This document shows positions 1-6,931 of a DNA stretch of 14,326 nucleotides, piece by piece. Under the pieces are notes generated by a model. It had not been told where the DNA came from and searched no databases. It worked only from the letters and a program-made list of their open reading frames with translations. Position numbers and translations under genes: made by a program. The number at the start of each line of letters is the position of its first letter. The stretch's first letter is position 1. The DNA is from Synergistaceae bacterium (GTDB lineage Bacteria > Synergistota > Synergistia > Synergistales > Synergistaceae), in NCBI GenBank assembly GCA_031271065.1, contig JAISWP010000073.1, forward strand, positions 1 to 14,326, given 5' to 3'.

Positions 1-86
1 CGGTGGAATCCCGTGTGCTGACACCTTTTTTCCCGATAACCGTCTGAAAAATCATCCAACTTATCTCCGCAAAACCGTACCTATCA

Positions 87-95
87 TGATAAAAT
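87..95 (+). promoter_or_regulatory. Candidate extended -10 promoter for gyrA
   Basis: The sequence TGATAAAAT carries an extended -10 TG (87-88) followed by TAAAAT (90-95), five of six bases of the TATAAT consensus. I see no convincing -35 box 16-18 bp upstream, as expected if an extended -10 is used. Transcription would begin near 102, placing the hairpin at 111-130 inside the gyrA leader. The region is AT-rich and would also suit the 3' end of an upstream gene, so this is a weak call. Confidence 0.3.
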
Positions 96-110
96 TAATA
101 CAGATCTCCA

Positions 111-138
111 AGCGGCGGAGTACCGCCGCTTAATTTTT
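111..138 (+). terminator. Intrinsic terminator or attenuator upstream of gyrA
   Basis: A perfect 8-bp inverted repeat, AGCGGCGG (111-118) and CCGCCGCT (123-130), is separated by the 4-nt loop AGTA and followed by TAATTTTT (131-138). All eight pairs are Watson-Crick and mostly G-C. The tail is T-rich only on the + strand, so the element reads rightward. It could end an upstream + strand gene whose body lies outside the window, or act as an attenuator in the gyrA leader, because only 25 bases separate the T-tract from the gyrA ribosome binding site. Confidence 0.75.
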
Positions 139-175
139 GCGGGCGTGAGCGGATCATTTTTCTGGGGGAATGTGG

Positions 176-2629
176 ATGGACAACGACAAAGGACAGCATA
201 ACCTCTTCGACAGGATACTTTCCCTGCCCATAGAGGAAGAGATAAAGCACAGCTATCTCGACTACGCTATGAGCGTCATCGTCGGGCGCGCTATACCGGA
301 TGCCAGAGACGGGCTCAAACCGGTGCAGAGGCGGATCCTTTACACCATGCTCGAACTGGGGCTGCGGCACGGCCAATCCTTCAAAAAATCGGCCCGCGTA
401 GTTGGGGATACTATGGGTAAATACCATCCGCACGGCGACTCGGCCATCTATGGCACTATGGCCCGTATGGCGCAGGATTTCAACATGCGCTACCCTCTCG
501 TGAACGGGCAGGGAAACTTCGGCTCCATCGACGGAGACGAACCGGCGGCCATGCGTTACACGGAGGCGCGCCTCGCCTCGCTGGGCGAGGATATGCTGGA
601 AAATATAGACGAAGAGACGGTTGACTGGGCGCCGAATTTCGACGAATCCCTCAAAGAACCGGTCCTTCTCCCCTCCCTTGTCCCAAACCTTCTGGTCAAC
701 GGCAGTTCCGGCATAGCGGTGGGAATGGCGTCCAACATCCCTCCCCATAACATCGGCGAAGTGATAGACGCCTGCTGCGCCGTTCTCAGCTCCCCGGAAA
801 TCGAACTGGGAGAGCTTATGGAGATAATCCCCGGGCCCGACTTCCCCACCGGCGGCGTAATACTGGGACGGGACGGAATAGTAGAGGCGTATTCCACAGG
901 AAGAGGCAAACTCGTCTGCCGAGGAAAGGCCGGCACGGAGGAGATAAAACGCGGCAGAAACGCCGTCGTCATAACCGAAATCCCCTACATGGTCAACAAG
1001 ACCGCTCTCATAGAGGTCATAGCGAAATGCGCGCAGACGGGCCTCATAGACGGCATCACCGAAATGCGCGACGAATCCGACAGGACCGGTATGAGGATAG
1101 TGATGGAGCTGCACCGCGACGCCGACCCGAACCTCGTGCTCCGTCAGCTTTACAACCGCACTCAGCTTCAGACGACCTTCGGCGTGATAAATCTGGCTCT
1201 GGTGAACGGCAGGCCGGTCGAAATGGGCCTGAAACGCCTGATAGAGGTATTCCTGGAACACCGGAGGAACGTCGTGAGACGGCGCACCGAATACAGGCTG
1301 CGCAAGGCGGAGGAACGAGCTCATATAGTTGAGGGGCTCGTCAGGGCTCTGGACCATATCGACGAGGTCATCCGCATAATCCGGGCCGCGAAGGACGTGC
1401 CTGCGGCAAGGGAAAATCTCGTGTCGCAGCTGAATTTCACCGGGATACAGGCCACCGCCATCCTCGAAATGCGCCTCCAGCGCCTCACCGGACTGGAGCG
1501 CAGCAAACTGGAGGAGGAACTGGCCTCCCTTCTGGCCGACATAGAGCGTTACCGCACAATCCTCGGCAACCCGTCGGTCTTAGACGCGGTGATCGAGGAC
1601 GAACTGCGGCAGGTCAAAAAATCCTACTCCGACAAGAGGCGCACCGAGATACAGGATTCGGTGGACGACTTCACGACCGAGGATCTCATACCCGAGGCCG
1701 AGATAGTCGTGGTCTTAAGCCGCGACGGTTATATCCGCCGCATGCCGCTTCAGGACTACAAGACCCAGTCCCGCGGAGGCAAGGGAGTCAAGGGCGCCAC
1801 TCCGAAGCCGGAGGACGAGATATCGCTCATAAAGACGACTACTACCCACAATACGCTCTGTCTGTTTACAAACAGGGGCAGGATATTCGGAGTGAAGTGC
1901 TACATCCTCCCCGAGCCCAAGACCGGTAAAGGGAAACTTATCGGCTCGATAGTTCCCCTCGACCCGGGCGAGAAGGTCGTCGCCCTGCGCGACATGAACC
2001 ACGGATCCGCCGAATTCGTATTCTTCGTGACGAAACAGGGACAGGCAAAACGCATGCCCATCGAGGAGCTTGAAGGGCTCTCGAAGGCCGGCAGACGCGT
2101 GCTCGGCGTCAAGGAGGACGACGAGATAGCGAGGGTCCGGATAACCAACGGGCACGACGAACTGCTCTTCACCACGGCGAAGGGGCAGACGCTCAGGGTC
2201 GGCGAGGAGGAATTCCGTCCGCAGGGCCGCGCGGCGCAGGGAGTACGCGGTATAAAACTCGGATCGGGCGACAGAGTGGTCGGATGCGACGTCATCATAC
2301 CGGGACGTCAGGTGCTCTTTGTAAGCGAGCACGGCATCGGCAAGCGCACCGCATACGACGAGTTCACCGCGCATCACAGGGCGACGGGCGGAGTACGGGC
2401 CATGAAGCTCAACAGAAGAACAGGGGATCTGATCGGAGCCTGGGGGGTGGCGGACGACGACGAGATAATGCTCATCTCCGGTCACGGCAGAGTGATCAGG
2501 ATGATGACGTCCGAGATTTCGAGCCTGAGCAGGAGCGCCACGGGGTACACCATCGTCAAGCTGGACGACGGGGACGCCTTGGCGGACATCAGCATAATCA
2601 AAGCGGAAGCCGAGTCCAAGGAGGTTTGA
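176..2629 (+). CDS. gyrA: DNA gyrase subunit A
   Basis: This is the breakage-reunion subunit of DNA gyrase, which with GyrB introduces negative supercoils. The start at 176 (817 aa) is preferred over the in-frame ATG at 170 because GGGGGA (164-169) abuts 170 but stands 6 nt from 176. Visible landmarks, numbered from 176, are the QRDR helix with HGDSAIYG (86-93), the catalytic tyrosine Y128 in AAMRYTE, the NGSSGIAVGMA segment, and the GyrA-box variant QSRGGKG (531-537). That box opens the C-terminal beta-pinwheel and distinguishes gyrase from topoisomerase IV ParC. Length is in the normal GyrA range. The residue matching E. coli GyrA Ser83 is Ser89, but the one matching Asp87 is Gly93, which is unusual. 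psd begins 4 bp after the stop, so the two are probably co-transcribed. gyrB is not in the window. Confidence 0.97.
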   Translation: MDNDKGQHNLFDRILSLPIEEEIKHSYLDYAMSVIVGRAIPDARDGLKPVQRRILYTMLELGLRHGQSFKKSARVVGDTMGKYHPHGDSAIYGTMARMAQDFNMRYPLVNGQGNFGSIDGDEPAAMRYTEARLASLGEDMLENIDEETVDWAPNFDESLKEPVLLPSLVPNLLVNGSSGIAVGMASNIPPHNIGEVIDACCAVLSSPEIELGELMEIIPGPDFPTGGVILGRDGIVEAYSTGRGKLVCRGKAGTEEIKRGRNAVVITEIPYMVNKTALIEVIAKCAQTGLIDGITEMRDESDRTGMRIVMELHRDADPNLVLRQLYNRTQLQTTFGVINLALVNGRPVEMGLKRLIEVFLEHRRNVVRRRTEYRLRKAEERAHIVEGLVRALDHIDEVIRIIRAAKDVPAARENLVSQLNFTGIQATAILEMRLQRLTGLERSKLEEELASLLADIERYRTILGNPSVLDAVIEDELRQVKKSYSDKRRTEIQDSVDDFTTEDLIPEAEIVVVLSRDGYIRRMPLQDYKTQSRGGKGVKGATPKPEDEISLIKTTTTHNTLCLFTNRGRIFGVKCYILPEPKTGKGKLIGSIVPLDPGEKVVALRDMNHGSAEFVFFVTKQGQAKRMPIEELEGLSKAGRRVLGVKEDDEIARVRITNGHDELLFTTAKGQTLRVGEEEFRPQGRAAQGVRGIKLGSGDRVVGCDVIIPGRQVLFVSEHGIGKRTAYDEFTAHHRATGGVRAMKLNRRTGDLIGAWGVADDDEIMLISGHGRVIRMMTSEISSLSRSATGYTIVKLDDGDALADISIIKAEAESKEV

Positions 2630-2633
2630 TATA

Positions 2634-3263
2634 TTGCACATAGCGCCCGCCGGCCTGCCATCCATATTCGCCCTCGCATTCATGGCGGCTGGAGGATATT
2701 TTATCTCGCCGGCTATAACCGCGGTCCTCTTTTTCCCGCTGGCTTTGTCGGTCTGGTTTTACAGGGACCCGGAGCGGGCGCCGGATGAAATATGCAAAGA
2801 TGGAACATGGCTTGCCCCCGCCGACGGGAAAGTTGTAGAGGTGGAGCGGGTGTTCGATCCCTACGCCGGCAATACGACCAAGATAGGAATATTCATGAGC
2901 GGCCTGGACGTCCACGTGAACAGATTCCCTTCTGACGGGGTCGTCGAGGAGATAGTCTATGTGCCGGGCAGGAAGTGGTTTGCAATAGCCCCGAAGTCCT
3001 CCGAGGTCAACGAAAGGCTCTACGTGAGGGCCGACACCCCTTTCGGAAGGACCACAGTAGTGCAGATAGCCGGCATCATGGCTCGCCGCATAGCGTGTTA
3101 CACAAAAAAAGGCGCGCATCTTGCGCGGGGCGAACGATATGGTATGATTAAGCTCGGTTCTAAAGTTGACGTATATCTGCCGGAGTCAATAAAACCGGTT
3201 GTGAGGACCGGCGAAAAGGTAAAAGCCGGCGTAACGGCGATAGGAGTGATAAACAGTAAATGA
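2634..3263 (+). CDS. psd: Phosphatidylserine decarboxylase, short pyruvoyl-dependent type
   Basis: This enzyme decarboxylates phosphatidylserine to phosphatidylethanolamine at the inner membrane. The start is TTG at 2634, supported by AAGGAGG inside the end of gyrA with a 9-nt spacing. Residues about 8-42 are hydrophobic and should anchor the N-terminus, followed by FYRDPER (42-48). Other family marks are APADGKV (61-67) and DVHVNR (92-97). The LGSK motif (174-177) contains the Gly175-Ser176 pair where self-cleavage would generate a C-terminal alpha chain with a Ser-derived pyruvoyl group. At 209 aa it matches the short archaeal/rhizobial-type family rather than the roughly 300-aa E. coli enzyme. 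It overlaps pssA, which makes its substrate, by 4 bp. Function is assigned from motifs and context. Confidence 0.93.
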   Translation: MHIAPAGLPSIFALAFMAAGGYFISPAITAVLFFPLALSVWFYRDPERAPDEICKDGTWLAPADGKVVEVERVFDPYAGNTTKIGIFMSGLDVHVNRFPSDGVVEEIVYVPGRKWFAIAPKSSEVNERLYVRADTPFGRTTVVQIAGIMARRIACYTKKGAHLARGERYGMIKLGSKVDVYLPESIKPVVRTGEKVKAGVTAIGVINSK

Positions 3264-4003
3264 AGCGGCGCAGAAGGGTGCGGAATATTCCGTTCAATAA
3301 GATAGTTCCCAACATGATAACCAGCGGCAGCGTGTTATGCGGCATGTTTTCCCTGATACTCACCTACCAGAAGCATTTTCTGCCTTCGGCCCTTGTGCTG
3401 ATAATGGCGGTGTTTTTCGACTACATGGACGGCAGGGTAGCGCGCAGCCTCGGAGGCAGCAGCGCCTTCGGCGAGGAACTCGACAGCCTCGCGGACGCGC
3501 TCTCTTTCGGAGCCGCGCCCGCCTTTCTCATGTACGCGAGATACATAGGAATAGAGGGCGGTATGCCAGGCGCTTTCGGGTGCGCGTTCTTCGCTCTCTG
3601 CGGAGTGCTGCGCCTCGCGCGTTTCAACGTGATGCACGTTACAGGCCCGTTCCAGGGGCTTCCGATCCCGGCCGGCGGCATGACCCTGGCCTCTTTGGTC
3701 ATAGCGGGGATACCGCTCACGCCTCAGCTGGCGGTGGCGGCCATGATCGGGATAGGCGTCCTTATGATATCCACGATACCCTACGGAAACCTCAAACTGC
3801 TGCGGCGCGGCAACATCAATGGGATGAAAGCTCTCCTGCTTACGATGTTCATCGTCTCATGCTTCGTCATGCTGCGCGAGAAAGCCTCCCTCGCCCTCGC
3901 TGGAATCTACGTCGTGAGCGGTCCTCTGGGCTTCGACTGGGGGCACTGGCTTGCCAAGTCCAACTCGGAGGAAGAGGAAAATCCGGCGGAGGAAAAGCGC
4001 TAG
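3260..4003 (+). CDS. pssA: CDP-diacylglycerol-serine O-phosphatidyltransferase
   Basis: This integral membrane enzyme makes phosphatidylserine from CDP-diacylglycerol and L-serine, the step before Psd. The complete CDP-alcohol phosphotransferase signature is present: D57-G58, A61-R62, G71, D75 and D79 with the expected spacing. The segment FQGLPIPAGG (131-140) is typical of bacterial PssA. About seven hydrophobic segments are recognisable (roughly 14-35, 42-56, 80-95, 103-120, 140-172, 190-206, 209-222). The N-terminus is very basic (MKRRRR) and the C-terminus acidic and probably cytoplasmic. The ATG overlaps the psd stop as ATGA, indicating translational coupling. A TAGGAG at 3241-3246 is rather distant (13 nt), which fits coupling. 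The neighbouring psd argues for serine rather than glycerol phosphate as acceptor. Confidence 0.95.
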   Translation: MKRRRRVRNIPFNKIVPNMITSGSVLCGMFSLILTYQKHFLPSALVLIMAVFFDYMDGRVARSLGGSSAFGEELDSLADALSFGAAPAFLMYARYIGIEGGMPGAFGCAFFALCGVLRLARFNVMHVTGPFQGLPIPAGGMTLASLVIAGIPLTPQLAVAAMIGIGVLMISTIPYGNLKLLRRGNINGMKALLLTMFIVSCFVMLREKASLALAGIYVVSGPLGFDWGHWLAKSNSEEEENPAEEKR

Positions 4004-4063
4004 GACCGGGACCGTACCCCGGTTTCAAGCCAAAGACCCTCTGTCCGGCTCGAAAATCAAAAG

Positions 4064-4098
4064 AAAAAATCGGACCCCCTCGGGATCCGATTTTTTTT
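4064..4098. terminator. Bidirectional terminator between pssA and glgC
   Basis: AAAAAATCGGA (4064-4074) pairs perfectly with TCCGATTTTTT (4086-4096), and CCC/GGG pairing extends the stem around an unpaired A at 4085. The + strand reads into eight T residues (4091-4098) and the - strand into a T-tract from 4069-4064. It therefore fits termination of both the gyrA-psd-pssA transcript and the convergent glycogen operon. The 112 bases between the two stop codons hold nothing else that I can see. Confidence 0.9.
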
Positions 4099-4115
4099 GC
4101 GCGAATATCCGGACG

Positions 4116-5417
4116 TCAGAACGACGAGAACATCTCCTCGTCCGCGAATCTTCTGCCGCCGTCCATCTGCAGATTTTTCCTGAGCTGTATCTTGGGCATC
4201 GGAACCACCACGAGGCCTGAATCGGGGTCCAGGAAATATTTTTCCGCGTCATTCTCCAAGTTATACCCGATGACCGTGTTCGGCGGCACCACGTTGTGTG
4301 AGTCGACTATCACGCGGCGCAGCTTGCAGTTCTCCCCTATGACGACTCCCTGCCCCACTATACACTCCTCCAGGACTGAGCCAGGGTTTATCACGCAATG
4401 GCGCGACAGCACGCAGCGATGGACCACAGCTCCCATGACCTGGCTGGCCTCGGCGCGGAGGCATCCCTCGACCGAACTGCTCATACCCTTGGCGGGATAC
4501 GTGAACCCCGGGGGATCGGAGAAAGAGACGGTGCGTATCGGCCACTGGGAGTTGTAAAGGGTCAGCGCCGACGGATGCTGGAGCAGATCCATGTGAGCGT
4601 CCCAATACGCCTTCAGCGTGCCCACGTCCTTCCAGTAAGGCCTGTCATTTCCCGGAAGCACGTTTGTAGCGAAGTCATACGCCATCATACTGCACTTGTC
4701 GTACAGGTTGGGGAGAATGTCCTTTCCGAAGTCGTGAGAACTCGCCTCGTTCTTGCTGTCGGTGAGAATGGCTTCCTCCAGCGTCTCGCGCGAGAATATG
4801 TAATTGCCCATAGACACGTAACTGTAGCCTGGGCTCGACTTTATCTCCGGCGGGTTTGCCGGCTTTTCCACAAAACCGTTGATCTTGCCGTCGCCGTCCG
4901 CCAATATGCACCCGAACTGCGAGGCCTCGCCCACGGGGACCCTGTTGGCGGCCACGGTGATGTCGGCTTTGCTGTCGAAGTGATACTGGAGCATCTGGCC
5001 TATGTCCATTTTGTAGATGTGGTCCGCCGCGAATATGCAGACGTAGTCGGCGTTGAACATCGTCACCAGGTGCAGGTTCTGATATATGGCGTCCGCAGTG
5101 CCCTCGTACCAGCGCTCGTCTGTCCACATCTGAGCCGGCGCGACGCTCACGAAATAGTTCCTGCCCCTCAGCGCGGCGCCGAACTGCCAGCCCTGGGTAA
5201 TGTGCTCCTGCAGGGATTGGCTTTTGAACTGGGTGAGACAATAGATGGAGTATATACCGCTGTTTACTAGATTGGACAGCGCGAAATCCACGATGCGGTA
5301 TTTCGCGGCGAAAGGGACGGCCGGCTTAGCACGGTACTTCGTAAGCGGCATCAGTCGTTCGCCTTTACCTCCCGCCAGGACCAAAGCCAGCACCCGGCCA
5401 TGTCTTCCCTGCATCAT
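4116..5417 (-). CDS. glgC: Glucose-1-phosphate adenylyltransferase (ADP-glucose pyrophosphorylase)
   Basis: GlgC makes ADP-glucose from ATP and glucose-1-phosphate, the committed and usually allosterically controlled step of bacterial glycogen synthesis. The N-terminal nucleotidyltransferase domain shows LAGGKGERL (14-22), AKPAVPF (30-36, the activator-site lysine region), WYEGTADA (103-110), ADHIYKMD (131-138, metal-binding Asp) and FVEKP (182-186, sugar-phosphate Lys). The C-terminal part is the left-handed beta-helix with hexapeptide-like turns. The length of 433 aa is normal. The start is one of two adjacent ATG codons (5417 or 5414), preceded by AGAGGGGGAG with about 8 nt spacing. It is the last gene of the operon, 33 bp after glgA and just before the shared terminator. 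Confidence 0.97.
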   Translation of the reverse strand: MMQGRHGRVLALVLAGGKGERLMPLTKYRAKPAVPFAAKYRIVDFALSNLVNSGIYSIYCLTQFKSQSLQEHITQGWQFGAALRGRNYFVSVAPAQMWTDERWYEGTADAIYQNLHLVTMFNADYVCIFAADHIYKMDIGQMLQYHFDSKADITVAANRVPVGEASQFGCILADGDGKINGFVEKPANPPEIKSSPGYSYVSMGNYIFSRETLEEAILTDSKNEASSHDFGKDILPNLYDKCSMMAYDFATNVLPGNDRPYWKDVGTLKAYWDAHMDLLQHPSALTLYNSQWPIRTVSFSDPPGFTYPAKGMSSSVEGCLRAEASQVMGAVVHRCVLSRHCVINPGSVLEECIVGQGVVIGENCKLRRVIVDSHNVVPPNTVIGYNLENDAEKYFLDPDSGLVVVPMPKIQLRKNLQMDGGRRFADEEMFSSF

Positions 5418-5450
5418 TGCGTATTCTCCCCCTCTTTGCCGCGAGCGCGG

Positions 5451-6917
5451 TCAGTCTCCTATTCTGAGCCCCTTGTAGAGATCTATGTAAGACGACGTCG
5501 ACGAATCCCACGAAAAATTCGAGGACATCGCGTTGAAAACGAGCTTCTTCCAGCGCTGCTCGTCGTTATATGCGTCGAAGGCCCTGTACAGCGCCTTGAG
5601 CAGTTCGTCCGTCGAGTAGTCGGAGAACACGAATCCGGTCCCGTCGCTGAAAGTATCGTAATCTATGACCGTGTCCGCGAGACCTCCGGTGCTTCGGACG
5701 ACCGGCACCGATCCGTAGGACATGCCTATGAGCTGAGAGAGGCCGCAGGGCTCGAAAAGGGAAGGCATGACCGTGATGTCGGAGCCCGCATAGGCAAGAT
5801 GCGCCAGTTCATCGTTGAAATCGGTGAGGCACCAGAAATAATCAGGATACGTGCGGCTGAACTGCTGAGCCCAATCCTCGTATTGAGGAAGTCCCGAACC
5901 GATGACGACGGCGCGGCAGTTATCGACCATCAGCCAGTCGAGGGCCGTGAACAGTATATCGATGCCCTTCTGCTGCACCAGGCGGCCCACAAAGGCCAAT
6001 ATGGGCTTGCTGTCGTCCTCCCATTTGCACAGCTCTACGAGCTTCTTCCGGCAGACAGCCTTGCCGCTCATGTCGTCCGCGCTGTAGCGGGCGGGGATGA
6101 GCGGGTCGTTCGAGGGGCTCCATACGTCGTAGTCGATGCCGTTCAATATTCCGCTCAATTTGCCTTTGAGGGATGAAAATACCCCGTGCAGACCGAAACC
6201 TCCCTCCGGAGTCTGGATGTCCCAGGAATAATGGGGGCTGACGGTCGTTATGGCGTCGGAGGATACTGCCGCCCCTTTAAGCAGATTGGCCTGACCGTAG
6301 AACTCGGCCGCGTCTATGGAGAAAGCGTCGCGGGTGAGGCCCCACGACGTCAGCATCGACGGATCGACTATACCCTGATGGGCGAGATTGTGTATGGTAA
6401 AAACAACGTCATATTCCGCGCGCATCGCGCGGTAGTGCCGATGCCAGCGGAGAATCAGCGGCAGTATCGACGCGGTCCAGTCGTGCACGTGGAATATGTC
6501 CGGCTTCCAGCCGGTGCATCCTTGGATTTCCAGCGCCGCCATCGACAGAAAGGCAAAGGGCATCACCGACGCCTGCGAGAGGGACTGAGGGTAGATGTTC
6601 GGATTCGTGAAGAGTTCGGGCTGGTCCAGAAGATAGACCGGAACACCCTCCACCTCGGCCTCGTACACACTCGCCGAGTACACCCGCCAGTTGAGGGCCG
6701 CGTAAATTTTTTCCGGAAGCAGCTCACATTTGTAACCATGCTTTTCCACGTTTTCCATGACCCCCGGAAAAGCCGGCAGTATCACTCTGGCGTCCGCTCC
6801 GCCCTTTCGCAGCGACTTCGGCAGAGCGCCCAGCACATCACCCAGTCCGCCCTGCTTTGCCAGCGGCGCCATCTCCACCGCCGCGTGGAGTACCTTGAGC
6901 GCGCCAAGCTCATTCAT
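5451..6917 (-). CDS. glgA: Glycogen synthase (ADP-glucose type, GT5)
   Basis: GlgA transfers glucose from ADP-glucose to the non-reducing end of alpha-1,4-glucan. I place the start at the ATG at 6917 (488 aa). Upstream reads TAGGAGGGG, 8 nt from this ATG and overlapping the glgP stop. A longer reading from 7046 would run 115 bases into glgP and add non-homologous sequence. Marks of GT5 synthases are KQGGLGDV (21-28, ADP-glucose-binding KxGGL), HVHDW (143-147), GRLVQQKG (311-318, phosphate-binding Arg and Lys) and FEPCGLSQ (388-395, catalytic Glu389), followed by the STGGLADTV loop. Two Rossmann-like halves of normal size are present. The gene lies 14 bp after glgP and 33 bp before glgC. Confidence 0.96.
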   Translation of the reverse strand: MNELGALKVLHAAVEMAPLAKQGGLGDVLGALPKSLRKGGADARVILPAFPGVMENVEKHGYKCELLPEKIYAALNWRVYSASVYEAEVEGVPVYLLDQPELFTNPNIYPQSLSQASVMPFAFLSMAALEIQGCTGWKPDIFHVHDWTASILPLILRWHRHYRAMRAEYDVVFTIHNLAHQGIVDPSMLTSWGLTRDAFSIDAAEFYGQANLLKGAAVSSDAITTVSPHYSWDIQTPEGGFGLHGVFSSLKGKLSGILNGIDYDVWSPSNDPLIPARYSADDMSGKAVCRKKLVELCKWEDDSKPILAFVGRLVQQKGIDILFTALDWLMVDNCRAVVIGSGLPQYEDWAQQFSRTYPDYFWCLTDFNDELAHLAYAGSDITVMPSLFEPCGLSQLIGMSYGSVPVVRSTGGLADTVIDYDTFSDGTGFVFSDYSTDELLKALYRAFDAYNDEQRWKKLVFNAMSSNFSWDSSTSSYIDLYKGLRIGD

Positions 6918-6931
6918 ACGAATAACCCCTC

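Noticed and set aside
2..133. Open frame from the left edge to TAA at 131-133, possibly the tail of an upstream gene
   Set aside because: The 43 codons resemble no protein I know, composition is AT-rich unlike neighbouring genes, and the frame runs through the terminator hairpin. A shorter frame ending at 45-47 is equally possible, so no partial gene is called.
95..1357. Long open frame of 420 codons on the - strand opposite gyrA
   Set aside because: It is a shadow of GyrA codon structure, with no recognisable domain, and overlaps a certain gene along its whole length.
3337..4557. 406-codon + strand frame crossing pssA, the terminator and glgC
   Set aside because: It runs through the 3' half of pssA in another frame, through a bidirectional terminator and antisense to glgC; the translation is low-complexity Arg-rich sequence.
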